A DNA stretch of 64,000 nucleotides from Devosia ureilytica (GTDB lineage Bacteria > Pseudomonadota > Alphaproteobacteria > Rhizobiales > Devosiaceae): NCBI RefSeq assembly GCF_024273195.1, contig NZ_JAMZCU010000005.1, positions 272,399-336,398 on the forward strand. The letters run 5' to 3'. Positions within the stretch are counted from its first letter, which is position 1; each line of letters opens with the position of its first letter. The translations under genes were made by a program, and so were the position numbers. Positions 42,130 through 54,567 of this stretch are shown piece by piece. Below the pieces are notes generated by a model. That model was not told where the DNA came from. It searched no databases and saw nothing but the letters and a program-made list of their open reading frames with translations.

Positions 42130-42151
42130 AACGAAACGGTGAAATGATCTA
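42130..42151. repeat. Short TAGATCATTTCACCGTTTCG element end
   Basis: On the minus strand TAGATCATTTCACCGTTTCG directly continues from the last sense codon of the alpha/beta hydrolase, and its first TAG (42151-42149) is that gene's stop. The same motif forms the end of element R5 and, as TTAGAGCATTTCACCGTTTT, the element at 25140-25181. The partner inverted end is not evident, so it may be a remnant. Confidence 0.6.
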
Positions 42152-43156
42152 GCTGCTCTGCTGGGTGATGAAGGCGTCAAAGGCCGCCAGCACCTGGCCG
42201 CGCACATTGTCATTTTCCATGAACATCTCGTGGCGCGATCCGGCGATCACCATGTGTCGCCCCGTGCGCAGGCGCAGGCCCAGATGCTCGATGGCCGGGG
42301 TCGAGACGATCTGATCGCGCGCGGCCGCCAGGATCAGCAGTGGAATGCGGATTTCGCCCGCAAAGCGCTCCCGCCGCGTGTCCAGCATCGCCCGCATGGC
42401 CGCGGCCAGCCAGCGAAAGCTGGGCGAGCCGAGATAGAGACCATCATCGGCCCGCACGGTCTCGACCATGCGCTTGTAGCGCAGCATGTCCGAGGTCAAC
42501 GGATTGTCGGGATACATCGCCTCGTCCGGCCGCCGGTCCCCCTTGCGCTTGAGTGGCAGCTTGCCCAGGCCAAGGAAGCTTGCGGTCTCCGCAATCATGG
42601 CCCAGCGGCTCAGGCTCTCGTCCATGCCATGCAGCCCCACCATGGGCGCGCTAAGGAAGACGCGGTCGAACATCATCCGGTCGCGGGTCGTGGCAACAAG
42701 GCTGGCGAGCCCTCCCATGGAATGCCCCACCAGATAGAACGGGCCCGGACAATCGGGCAAAAGAATATCGGCGTGAAAGCTCCTCAGGTCCGTCCAGTAA
42801 TCCTCGAACCGGTCGACATAGCCCACCGTTGGATCGCCGATCAGCCGGTCCGATCCGCCCTGGCCGCGCCAGTCGAACGTTGCCACCGCAAAGCCGCGCC
42901 GCCGGAAGTCGGCCACGGTCTCGAAATATTTCTCGATATATTCGGTGCGCCCCTGCACCAGGCAAATGGTGCCACGCTGCGGGCCTTCCGACTTCAGCCA
43001 GCGCGCATAGCGCAGCCGCACCTTGTCCGATGTGGTGAAATATCCCACCCGCGCGCCCTCGGGCACGGGATTGGTCGGGATGGAGACCAGCTTTGGTCCA
43101 TTGGGTTCGACTTGGGTGGTCAAATCAGCGCCTCGTGCCTTCACTGCGGCGACCAT
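42149..43156 (-). CDS. Alpha/beta hydrolase (monoacylglycerol lipase / lysophospholipase-like)
   Basis: About 335 residues from the ATG at 43156 (MVAAVKARGADLTTQVEP). No ribosome site precedes that ATG, which lies 13 bases after a minus-strand terminator; a TTG ten codons in (TTQVEP), behind GAGGCG, is an alternative. The motifs are those of the Hydrolase_4 lipase family: VQGRTEYIEKYFETVADF, TFDWRGQGGSDRL, the nucleophile elbow VGHSMGGLAS, acid in LILAAARDQIVSTPA, and histidine in IAGSRHEMF. A cytoplasmic lipase of membrane lipids is likely. The TAG stop belongs to a repeat end. Confidence 0.87.
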   Translation of the reverse strand: MVAAVKARGADLTTQVEPNGPKLVSIPTNPVPEGARVGYFTTSDKVRLRYARWLKSEGPQRGTICLVQGRTEYIEKYFETVADFRRRGFAVATFDWRGQGGSDRLIGDPTVGYVDRFEDYWTDLRSFHADILLPDCPGPFYLVGHSMGGLASLVATTRDRMMFDRVFLSAPMVGLHGMDESLSRWAMIAETASFLGLGKLPLKRKGDRRPDEAMYPDNPLTSDMLRYKRMVETVRADDGLYLGSPSFRWLAAAMRAMLDTRRERFAGEIRIPLLILAAARDQIVSTPAIEHLGLRLRTGRHMVIAGSRHEMFMENDNVRGQVLAAFDAFITQQSS

Positions 43157-43169
43157 AGGCGGGCCCGGT

Positions 43170-43210
43170 AAAAAAAGAAAAGCCAGCAACCGGAAGGTCG
43201 CTGGCTTTTC
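43170..43210 (-). terminator. Strong minus-strand rho-independent terminator
   Basis: Read on the minus strand: GAAAAGCCAGC (43210-43200), a short loop region GACCTTCCGGTT, then GCTGGCTTTTC (43187-43177) and seven T (43176-43170). The arms pair perfectly over 11 bp, and internal GACC/GGTT extends the stem to 15 with one G-U. It lies immediately upstream of the alpha/beta hydrolase ORF, so it either ends a separate RNA or is an attenuator of the hydrolase. Confidence 0.85.
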
Positions 43211-43300
43211 GGGTCTGCGCGGCTCCATGCGGGGGGCGGGTTGATGGAGCCGTCAGGGCGTGAACTCCCGAACCGGATCACTCCGGTCGCGTCCACATGT
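43170..43300 (-). ncRNA. Candidate small RNA or attenuating 5' leader
   Basis: The minus-strand sequence leading to the 43170-43210 terminator can fold into two further clean hairpins: ACCGGA-GTGA-TCCGGT (43287-43272, a GNRA-type loop) and GGCTCCAT (43251-43244) with ATGGAGCC (43228-43221) around a C-rich loop containing CCGCCCCCC. No open frame on that strand explains the terminator. The 5' end is not defined (no clear promoter), so 43300 is a rough limit. Function could be an anti-Shine-Dalgarno-type sRNA (C-rich loop) or control of the downstream hydrolase. Confidence 0.45.
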
Positions 43301-43342
43301 CCCGTTCTATCCCGGCGCACCTGAACCGGGCCGGACCCATGT

Positions 43343-43371
43343 GTTCATCTCGCGTTCATCTCTCGTTCATC
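43343..43371 (+). promoter_or_regulatory. Triple GTTCATC direct repeat (response-regulator-type operator)
   Basis: GTTCATC occurs exactly at 43343-43349, 43354-43360 and 43365-43371, each separated by four bases: an 11-bp period, as in Pho-box-like sites of OmpR/PhoB-family regulators. The array ends 15 bp before the -35 of the presumed hsp20 promoter. The binding protein is not identifiable here. Confidence 0.5.
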
Positions 43372-43386
43372 AACGCGATCCTGGCC

Positions 43387-43415
43387 CTTGAACCGGCCCC
43401 GGCCTCACCTACATC
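43387..43415 (+). promoter_or_regulatory. Heat-shock (RpoH) promoter of hsp20
   Basis: CTTGAA at 43387-43392 and CCTACATC at 43408-43415 separated by 15 bp match the alphaproteobacterial RpoH consensus (CTTGAA, about 16 bp, CYTATNT). Transcription would begin near 43422 and give a 5' leader of about 100 nt ending in the thermometer hairpin. Confidence 0.6.
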
Positions 43416-43494
43416 AATGCTGTCCGCCGGCTACCCGGGGACACTGGTCACGTCGCTCGCCAGCTAAGGGAGCGTCACGGACCGGAATTGAAAC

Positions 43495-43517
43495 CACGTT
43501 GCTCACTGGAGAATGTG
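43495..43517 (+). promoter_or_regulatory. ROSE-like RNA thermometer over the hsp20 ribosome site
   Basis: CACGTTGCTC (43495-43504) folds on GAGAATGTG (43509-43517) with loop ACTG, giving nine pairs (one G-U) and a single bulged G at 43501 inside the UUGCU motif. This is the diagnostic element of ROSE thermometers that control hsp20 genes in rhizobia. The paired strand contains the Shine-Dalgarno GGAG (43508-43511), three nucleotides short of the ATG at 43520. Melting at high temperature would free it. Structure drawn by eye. Confidence 0.8.
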
Positions 43518-43519
43518 AC

Positions 43520-43975
43520 ATGCAAACCATTGATTTTTCACCCTATTACCGTTCGACCGTCGGCTTTGACCGGCTGTTCAACCGCCTCGACACCCTGGGC
43601 GCTCAGGAAACCAAGACCTATCCGCCCTACAATATCGAGCGCACCGGCGACGATACCTACCGCATCTCCATCGCCGTAGCCGGTTTTTCCAACGGCGACA
43701 TCGCCGTGGAAACCAAGGAAAACAGCCTGGTCGTAAAGGGCGCCAAGCCCGCCGAAACTGTTGATGGCAAACGCGAATTTCTGCATCGCGGCATCGCCGA
43801 GCGCGCCTTTGAGCTGCGCTTCCAGCTGGCCGACTATGTCGAAGTTCAGGGCGCCGTCCTCGAAAATGGCCTTCTCCATCTCGAACTGAAGCGCGAGCTG
43901 CCCGAGAGCAAAAAGGCCCGCACCATCCAGATCAATGGCGGCACTGCCACCATCGAGGACAAGTCGGTCAACTAA
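43520..43975 (+). CDS. ibpA: Small heat-shock protein Hsp20 (IbpA-like)
   Basis: A 151-residue holdase chaperone from the ATG at 43520 (MQTIDFSPYYRSTVGFDRLF). The alpha-crystallin domain spans about residues 35-125, with YNIERTGDDTYRISIAVAGF, VKGAKPAE, EFLHRGIAERAFELRFQLAD and VLENGLLHLELKREL containing the conserved ENGLL-type G-x-L motif; the tail has no classical IXI but ends TIQINGGTATIED. Preceded by an RpoH-type promoter and a ROSE-like thermometer, and followed by a strong terminator at 44004, so it is a single-gene heat-shock unit. Confidence 0.93.
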   Translation: MQTIDFSPYYRSTVGFDRLFNRLDTLGAQETKTYPPYNIERTGDDTYRISIAVAGFSNGDIAVETKENSLVVKGAKPAETVDGKREFLHRGIAERAFELRFQLADYVEVQGAVLENGLLHLELKRELPESKKARTIQINGGTATIEDKSVN

Positions 43976-44003
43976 GCCCGGTGCTTGCCAAAAAACGACG
44001 AGG

Positions 44004-44030
44004 GCGCGGTCCATGAGACCGCGCTTTTTT
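44004..44030 (+). terminator. Rho-independent terminator of hsp20
   Basis: GCGCGGTC (44004-44011), loop CATGA, GACCGCGC (44017-44024), then TTTTTT (44025-44030). A perfect 8-bp GC-rich stem followed by six T. Confidence 0.92.
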
Positions 44031-44123
44031 GTTTCCGCCGGAACGACTCCCCGCCCGGCCAGTTGAAGACCCAAGCGGCATTGCCGCCTCCACCCTTCAA
44101 CTCCAGCAGCAGAACAGGTCCCG

Positions 44124-44597
44124 ATGAAAACCCCATCCGTCGCCCTCAAGGCCAATGCGAAATCCACCGTCATCGACGTGCTCAATGCCCGACTGGCAGA
44201 TAGTATTGATCTCGCACTCTCGACCAAGCAGGCCCATTGGAACCTCAAGGGCCCCAATTTCATCGCCGTCCACGAAATGCTCGATCCCATGCGTGCCGCC
44301 ATCGACAATCATGTCGATGTCATCGCCGAGCGCATCGCCCAGCTCGACGGCACCCCGCTCGGCACCAGCCAGGTTATCGCCAAGGCCACCAACCTTGAGG
44401 CCTATCCCACTGATATCAAGAAAGTGCCGGATCACCTCGCGGCCCTGGCAGACCGCTTCGGCAAGCTCGCCAATCAGGTGCGCGAAGATATCGACACCAC
44501 CGACGAAGCAGGCGACGCGGACAGCGCCGACATTTTGACCGCGTTTTCGCGCGATCTCGACAAGAACCTGTGGTTCATCAAATCGCATCTCGAATAG
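44124..44597 (+). CDS. dps: Dps-type ferritin
   Basis: A 157-residue DNA-binding protein from starved cells; forms dodecamers that oxidise Fe(II) with peroxide and protect DNA. The ferroxidase ligands appear in STKQAHWNLKGPNF (His), then HEMLDPMRAAIDNHVDVIAERI (the Asp and Glu ligands). A lysine-containing N-terminus (MKTPSVALKANAKST) may bind DNA. It is flanked by terminators on both sides and is a single-gene unit next to hsp20, a stress-gene neighbourhood. Confidence 0.95.
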   Translation: MKTPSVALKANAKSTVIDVLNARLADSIDLALSTKQAHWNLKGPNFIAVHEMLDPMRAAIDNHVDVIAERIAQLDGTPLGTSQVIAKATNLEAYPTDIKKVPDHLAALADRFGKLANQVREDIDTTDEAGDADSADILTAFSRDLDKNLWFIKSHLE

Positions 44598-44622
44598 GAC
44601 TATTCGTCACTTGACGGCAATA

Positions 44623-44655
44623 AGGGCGCTCCATCGGGGCGCCCTGTCTGTTTTT
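44623..44655 (+). terminator. Rho-independent terminator of dps
   Basis: AGGGCGC (44623-44629) pairs with GCGCCCT (44639-44645), followed by GTCTGTTTTT. Located 25 bp after the dps stop. Confidence 0.85.
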
Positions 44656-45134
44656 GGCCTCGATTTCCTACACTTTCCTATAGGTTTTGCGTCAAAGTCC
44701 TATTTTTTGTGTCCGAACAGCGGCAAAATCGCTTGCCCCTAGTTTTGAATTATGCAAATGTGCCTCTCGTTAGGGCAGTGTCTCTGTCCTATCTGACGCG
44801 CCGTCCCGCTCTCCGCGGTCAGCGGCGCACGCTGGTCCGGCTGGACCGCTAGTCGATAGCGGAAACGGACAGGCGGAGCTAACATAGGTCGATAGGACTT
44901 CTTTGAAGGACATTCGACCCAAGCTCGAATTATGAGCGGCCATTTGGATGCAGTGCCGCTCCCCACGCATGGACGCGAAGTTGCTCATTCGAGCCGTACT
45001 GTGTAGTACGACCCGGCTGAACACTGCGCCCCAAGAGGACAATATGCATCCGCCCCGCCGGCTCGCCGGCAACACCAGGATGCGCGAATAGAGCAACAGC
45101 CCGACAAGCGGGCCGAACAGAACGAGGTTGAGCC
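44656..45134. other. Unexplained 480-bp leader region of gltB
   Basis: No credible gene. The left part (44665-44760) is AT-rich. Copies of the short word GTCCTAT or its complement recur: AAGTCCTAT at 44695-44703, GTCCTAT at 44786-44792, ATAGGACTT at 44892-44900, so the outer two form a 9-bp inverted repeat 190 bp apart. A small hairpin CGTACT-GTGT-AGTACG lies at 44995-45010. The right end carries the gltB ribosome site GAGG. A minus-strand hydrophobic reading frame starting [10 protein letters not shown] at 45141 has no support. Confidence 0.5.
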
Positions 45135-49865
<4,731 letters not shown>

Positions 49866-49876
49866 GGGAGAAAAGC

Positions 49877-51304
49877 ATGGGTAAGGTAACAGGCTTTCTC
49901 GAAATCGAGCGCGAAGAGCCCCGCTATGAGCCGGCATCCGACCGCATCCGCCATTTTGGCGAATTCACCATTCCGCTGACCGAAAGCCGGGTGGTGGATC
50001 AGGCGGCGCGTTGCATGGATTGCGGCATTCCGTTCTGCCATGGCGACACCGGCTGCCCGGTCCATAACCAGATCCCGGACTGGAACGACCTCGTCTATAA
50101 TGGCGACTGGGAGGAAGCTGCGCGCAACCTTCACTCGACCAATAACTTCCCCGAGTTCACCGGCCGCATCTGCCCCGCCCCCTGCGAGGAGGCCTGCACG
50201 CTCAACCTCGAAGACGTCCCGGTCGCGATCAAGACCGTGGAACAGGCCATTGCCGACCGGGCCATCCGTTCAGGCTGGATCAAGCCGCAACTGCCCAAGG
50301 CAAAGACCGGCAAGAAGGTCGCCGTCGTCGGCTCCGGCCCAGCCGGCATGGCCGCTGCCCAGCAGCTCGCCCGCGCCGGACACGATGTGCATCTGTATGA
50401 GCGCGAGCCCAAGGCCGGTGGCCTGATGCGCTACGGCATTCCTGACTTCAAAATGGAGAAGGAACACATCGACTTCCGCGTCACCCAGATGGAAGCCGAA
50501 GGCGTCACCTTCCACTATGGCGTCAATGTCGGCGTCACCACGCCCCTCTCCGACCTGCAGCGCGACCACGACGCCGTGTTGCTGAGCGGCGGCGCCGAAA
50601 AGCCGCGCGATGTTGATGTCGAGGGCAAGGAATTTGCCGGCGTGCACTTCGCCATGCCCTTCCTCGTGCAGCAGAACCGCCGTGTCGGCGGCGAGGATGT
50701 GTCGGGCGAGTTCCAGCTGTCGGCCGCCGGCAAGCATGTCGTGGTCGTGGGCGGCGGCGACACCGCCTCGGACTGCGTCGGCACCAGCTTCCGCCAGGGC
50801 GCCATTGCCGTCACCCAGCTCGACGTCCGCCCCATGCCGCCCGAGCTCGAGAACAAGCTGGCCAACTGGCCCAATTGGGCGGTCAAGATGCGCACCTCGT
50901 CCAGCCAGGCCGAAGGCGCCATCCGCGAGTTTTCCGCGGGCACCATGAAGATCATTTCCGATGCCAAGGGCCAGGTCACCGGCGTTGAATGCGCCCGCGT
51001 CGACCGCAAGCGCCAGCCCATCCCCGGCACCGAATTCGTCATCAAGGCCGACCTCGTCCTGCTCGCCATCGGCTTTTCCGGCCCGGTGCAGGAAGGCATG
51101 CTGAACGAGCTGGGGGCCGATCTCGACAAGCGCGGCAACCTGTTCGCCGACACCATGAGCTATAAAACCTCGGTGCCCGGCGTCTATGCCGCCGGCGACA
51201 TGCGCCGCGGCCAGTCGCTCGTCGTCTGGGCCATCCGTGAAGGCCGCCAGGCAGCCCGCTCGATCGACTTCGATCTGATGGGCAAGACGGACCTGCCGCG
51301 GTAA
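49877..51304 (+). CDS. gltD: Glutamate synthase small subunit GltD
   Basis: A 475-residue NADPH-dependent FeS flavoprotein that feeds electrons to GltB. N-terminal 4Fe-4S cysteines occur in [20 protein letters not shown] and [12 protein letters not shown]; the FAD site is [17 protein letters not shown] near residue 148, and the NADPH site [15 protein letters not shown] near 288, with the terminal FAD contact [18 protein letters not shown]. Ribosome site GGGAG. The operon appears to end in repeat copy R7. Confidence 0.97.
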   Translation: MGKVTGFLEIEREEPRYEPASDRIRHFGEFTIPLTESRVVDQAARCMDCGIPFCHGDTGCPVHNQIPDWNDLVYNGDWEEAARNLHSTNNFPEFTGRICPAPCEEACTLNLEDVPVAIKTVEQAIADRAIRSGWIKPQLPKAKTGKKVAVVGSGPAGMAAAQQLARAGHDVHLYEREPKAGGLMRYGIPDFKMEKEHIDFRVTQMEAEGVTFHYGVNVGVTTPLSDLQRDHDAVLLSGGAEKPRDVDVEGKEFAGVHFAMPFLVQQNRRVGGEDVSGEFQLSAAGKHVVVVGGGDTASDCVGTSFRQGAIAVTQLDVRPMPPELENKLANWPNWAVKMRTSSSQAEGAIREFSAGTMKIISDAKGQVTGVECARVDRKRQPIPGTEFVIKADLVLLAIGFSGPVQEGMLNELGADLDKRGNLFADTMSYKTSVPGVYAAGDMRRGQSLVVWAIREGRQAARSIDFDLMGKTDLPR

Positions 51305-51326
51305 TTTCGGGGCGCTTCGGCTCCTT

Positions 51327-51432
51327 CCTCCCTCCCCCTTGAGGGGCAGGAGCAGATCACATTGCCGGCAAGATTTCGTCTCGGCCACCGAACAAGCTCC
51401 TCCCCCTATCAGGGGGAGGCTGGGTGGGGGTA
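51327..51432. repeat. Dispersed palindromic intergenic repeat, copy R7
   Basis: Begins CCTCCCTCCCCCTTGAGGGG and ends with the palindrome CCTCCCCCTATCAGGGGGAGG, then CTGGGTGGGGGTA. The CCTATCAGG core and GGTGGGGGTA end are shared with copy R8, 650 bp away on the other side of hpt. The right end is only 34 bp before the hpt start. Confidence 0.78.
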
Positions 51433-51465
51433 TGGTCGCGCCAACCCGATTCCGCGGAGCCTTCA

Positions 51466-52005
51466 ATGCCCCAAGCCCCCTATGTCGTCGACAAGCTGAT
51501 TTCTTCCAAGGCCATCGCCGCCCGCGTCGAAGCCCTGGCCCATGAAATCACCGACGCCTTCAAGGATACCGACAAGCTCGTCGTTGTCGGTCTCCTGCGC
51601 GGCTCCTTCATCTTCATTGCTGACCTCGTGCGCGAGATCGACCTGCCCGTGGAGGTCGATTTCCTCGAGGCCTCGTCCTATGGCGACGGCATGGAATCGA
51701 GCCGCGAAGTGCGCATATTGAAGGATCTGCGGGGCGAAATTCATGGCCGCGACGTGCTGGTGGTCGAAGACATCATCGACACCGGCCACACGCTCAAGCA
51801 CGTGCTCGAAATCCTCGAGACCCGCCATCCGCGCCGTATGGAAGTCTGCGCCCTGCTCAATAAACCCAGCCGCCGCGAGACCGACGTTCCCGCCCGCTGG
51901 ATCGGCTTCGACATTCCCGACGAATTCGTCGTCGGCTACGGCATCGACTACGCCCAGCGGAACAGGAATTTGCCCCATATCGGCAAGGTGCGGTTTACCG
52001 AGTAA
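51466..52005 (+). CDS. hpt: Hypoxanthine phosphoribosyltransferase
   Basis: A 179-residue purine-salvage enzyme from the ATG at 51466 ([18 protein letters not shown]) behind GGAG. The PRPP-binding motif is [14 protein letters not shown] near residue 100, with the flexible loop [10 protein letters not shown] and the purine site [32 protein letters not shown] is also typical. It is enclosed by two copies (R7, R8) of the same repeat subfamily. Its TAA stop touches the edge of R8. Confidence 0.93.
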   Translation: MPQAPYVVDKLISSKAIAARVEALAHEITDAFKDTDKLVVVGLLRGSFIFIADLVREIDLPVEVDFLEASSYGDGMESSREVRILKDLRGEIHGRDVLVVEDIIDTGHTLKHVLEILETRHPRRMEVCALLNKPSRRETDVPARWIGFDIPDEFVVGYGIDYAQRNRNLPHIGKVRFTE

Positions 52006-52118
52006 CCCCCACCCGGCCTCCCCCTGAAGAAGGGGGAGGAGAAGAACGGCAGTTGCTCGGGCATTTCAGCAAACACGATACGTCCCTCCCCCTATCAGGG
52101 GGAGGTTAGGTGGGGGTA
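52003..52118. repeat. Dispersed palindromic intergenic repeat, copy R8
   Basis: The element fills the gap between the convergent hpt and uxaA stops. Its ends are inverted: TAACCCCCACCCGGCCTCCC at 52003-52022 and AGGGGGAGGTTAGGTGGGGG at about 52097-52116 followed by TA. Inside are CCTCCCCCTGAAGAAGGGGG and CCTCCCCCTATCAGGGGGAGG. It begins with the hpt stop codon and ends five bases before the uxaA stop. Confidence 0.8.
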
Positions 52119-52123
52119 TCCCC

Positions 52124-53674
52124 TCACATCACCGCCCCGACCTGCCAGGGCACGAATTCATTGTCGCCATAACCCAAGGCTTCCGACTTGGTCTGCTCGC
52201 CCGACGCCACCTTGAGCATCAGGTCGAAAATCTCCTGCCCCTTGGCTTCAATGCTGACGCCCTCGACGATATCGCCGCAATTGATGTCCATGTCCTCGCT
52301 CATGCGCGCATACATGTCCGAATTGGTCGCCAGCTTCATTGAGGGCACGGGCTTGCAGCCATAGGCCGAACCGCGCCCAGTGGTGAAGGCCAGGATATTG
52401 GCGCCGCCAGCCACCTGCCCCGTCGCCGAAACCGGATCGAAGCCGGGCGTGTCCATGAACACAAAGCCTTTCTCGGTGACCTTTTCGGCATATTCGTAAA
52501 CCGCGGTGAGCGGCGTCGAGCCGCCCTTGGCGGTGGCGCCGAGGGACTTTTCGAGAATGGTGGTGAGCCCCCCGAGCTTGTTGCCCGGCGAGGGATTGTT
52601 GTTCATCTCCCCGCCGTTGCGGCTGGTGTAATCTTCCCACCACTTGATCCGCTCGATCAGCTTCTCACCCACCGCGCGGTTCACCGCGCGGCGCGTCAGC
52701 ATGTGCTCTGCGCCATAGACTTCAGGGGTTTCCGAAAGGATCGCCGTACCGCCATGCTTGACCAGCGTATCCGCCGCGACGCCCAGCGCCGGATTGGCGG
52801 TAATGCCCGAATAGCCGTCCGAACCGCCGCATTGCAGCGCCAGCGTCAGATGGCTGGCGTCCACGGTTTCGCGCCGGGCCTTGGCGGCCACCGGCAGCAT
52901 TTCCTTGATCCGCTCCACGCCCCAGTCGATCATCTTGCGCGTGCCACCGATCTCCTGGATCGTCATGGTCTGGAAGGTGTCGGTTTCCTTGAGGTTATAG
53001 GCTTCCTTCATGCGGTCGATCTGGAAAGCCTCGCAGCCAAGACCCACCAGCAGAGCCGCACCCAGATTGGGGTTGGACGTATAGCCCCACTGCGTGCGCC
53101 GGAGGATTTGATAGCCTTCCCCATGCGTATCCATGGCGCAGCCAGTGCCGTGCACAAAGGGCACGATGCCATCGATCTCGGGGTAGTCGTCGAGCAGGCC
53201 CGACGTGTTGATCGCCTCGGCCATGAACTTGGCCACCGTCGCCGAGCAGTTCACCGATGTCAGGATGCCCACATAGTTGCGCGTGCCCACATCGCCGTTT
53301 GCCCGCTTGTACCCCTCGAAGGTCGCGCGCTGGTTTGCCGCCAGCATCTCGACCGGCACCGCGCCTTCGGCAAAGGCATAGTCATGGATCAGCGAGCCAT
53401 CCTTGCCGCCCATGCCGCAATTGTGCTCATGCACCCAGTCGCCGGGGGCAATGCCGTCCTTGGCAAAGCCGATGATCTGCCCGAATTTCATGACCGCCTC
53501 ACCGGCGGCAATCGCGCGGGTCGCAAACTTGTGGCCGCGCGGCACCCGCCGGACAATCGCAACACCCTGCGCGGTTTCGGTGCCAATCTCGAGGTTGGCC
53601 AGAGCCACCGCAATATTGTCGGCGGCATGGAGCACAAGCGTCTTGCCTTGCGGGCGCGTCATGGTTTCGGTCAT
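52124..53674 (-). CDS. UxaA-family altronate/sugar-acid dehydratase
   Basis: A 516-residue dehydratase of the UxaA/GarD family, with an N-terminal SAF domain (about residues 1-90, containing HEHNCGMGGKDGS) fused to the catalytic part (GYKRANGDVGTRNYVGILTS, HGTGCAMDTHGEGY, LALQCGGSDGYSGITANP, MDTPGFDPVSATGQVAGGA, GCKPVPSMKLATNSD). It removes water from an aldonic or aldaric acid to give a 2-keto-3-deoxy acid. It is divergent from a GntR regulator and shares a CTAACATGTTAG palindrome with it. The associated FucU and FAH genes point to a 6-deoxy-sugar acid rather than altronate. ATG at 53662 is an alternative start. Confidence 0.88.
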   Translation of the reverse strand: MTETMTRPQGKTLVLHAADNIAVALANLEIGTETAQGVAIVRRVPRGHKFATRAIAAGEAVMKFGQIIGFAKDGIAPGDWVHEHNCGMGGKDGSLIHDYAFAEGAVPVEMLAANQRATFEGYKRANGDVGTRNYVGILTSVNCSATVAKFMAEAINTSGLLDDYPEIDGIVPFVHGTGCAMDTHGEGYQILRRTQWGYTSNPNLGAALLVGLGCEAFQIDRMKEAYNLKETDTFQTMTIQEIGGTRKMIDWGVERIKEMLPVAAKARRETVDASHLTLALQCGGSDGYSGITANPALGVAADTLVKHGGTAILSETPEVYGAEHMLTRRAVNRAVGEKLIERIKWWEDYTSRNGGEMNNNPSPGNKLGGLTTILEKSLGATAKGGSTPLTAVYEYAEKVTEKGFVFMDTPGFDPVSATGQVAGGANILAFTTGRGSAYGCKPVPSMKLATNSDMYARMSEDMDINCGDIVEGVSIEAKGQEIFDLMLKVASGEQTKSEALGYGDNEFVPWQVGAVM

Positions 53675-53784
53675 CTGCGGGGGGCCTTTGCAGTCGATTT
53701 TGGGGCGCTTTACCTTGATGCCGAATACCGCCAGATTGCACCCGCATTGGAGAGAACCGGCATTGTCATTCAGCACCGCACTAA

Positions 53785-53796
53785 CTAACATGTTAG
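53785..53796. promoter_or_regulatory. CTAACATGTTAG operator, copy 1
   Basis: A perfect 12-bp palindrome located one base before the gntR start codon and 111 bp upstream of uxaA. A near-identical copy lies upstream of the FAH gene at 55043. Probably bound by the adjacent GntR regulator, which would repress itself by blocking its own start. Confidence 0.65.
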
Positions 53797-53797
53797 C

Positions 53798-54547
53798 ATG
53801 AAAACGGAAGCCAGTCCCTACCAATTTCTGGGTGACGCCGGCGATTTCTCGCGCGGGACGGTGACGCTCGACGTTACCAATGCGCTGCGCCAGGCCATTG
53901 TCACCCTGGCCCTGCCCCCGGGTTTCACGCTCGACAAATCGGCAATCTGCACGCAATTGGGGGTGTCGCGCTTCCCGGTCAGCGAAGCCCTGGCGCGCCT
54001 GGCCGATGAAGGTCTGGTCGATATTGCCCCCCAGCGCGGCTCCACCGTCTCCCTGGTCAAAATTGCCGATGTCCGCGAATATATGCTGATCCGCAAAGGC
54101 CTCGAAAGCGAGGCCTTGCGCGTTCTCATCGGCAAGCACGACCAGGAGGTCATCGAAGCGCTGCACGCCAATATGGCGGCCCAGCGCGAGGCCGCCTCGC
54201 GCGACGATGCCGAAACGTTTCATCAGATCGATGTCGATTTCCACGACATCATCTTCCGCGCCATGCGGCTGACCAAGGTCAAGTCGATCATCGACAAGGC
54301 CCGGGCCAATCTTGATCGCGCCCGCCGCCTGATCATCACCCCGCGCCGCCTCAACCACACCATTGCCGAGCATCAGGCGATCTTTGACGGCATCCTCGCC
54401 GCCAACGCGCCCCAGGCCATTGCCGCCATTCGCGCCCACATCGACGCGGTGATGATCGAGTTGTTCGCCTTCGCCCAGGAGCGCCCCACCCTGTTCGCCG
54501 ATGGCGCCGAATTCACCGCCCAAGACAACGATTTCCCCTACGGCTGA
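53798..54547 (+). CDS. GntR-family regulator (FCD domain) of the sugar-acid cluster
   Basis: A 249-residue FadR-type regulator. The winged helix-turn-helix is at about residues 25-75 (KSAICTQLGVSRFPVSEALA), followed by the FCD ligand domain with metal-type residues in TFHQIDVDFHDIIF, IAEHQAIF and IRAHIDAV. The ATG lies directly behind the palindrome CTAACATGTTAG, so repression of translation or transcription is direct. It heads a rightward unit with fucU (20 bp gap) and the FAH gene, and is divergent from uxaA. Its ligand is probably the sugar acid degraded by the cluster. Confidence 0.87.
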   Translation: MKTEASPYQFLGDAGDFSRGTVTLDVTNALRQAIVTLALPPGFTLDKSAICTQLGVSRFPVSEALARLADEGLVDIAPQRGSTVSLVKIADVREYMLIRKGLESEALRVLIGKHDQEVIEALHANMAAQREAASRDDAETFHQIDVDFHDIIFRAMRLTKVKSIIDKARANLDRARRLIITPRRLNHTIAEHQAIFDGILAANAPQAIAAIRAHIDAVMIELFAFAQERPTLFADGAEFTAQDNDFPYG

Positions 54548-54567
54548 TCTGCCAGAGACCTTGTAGA

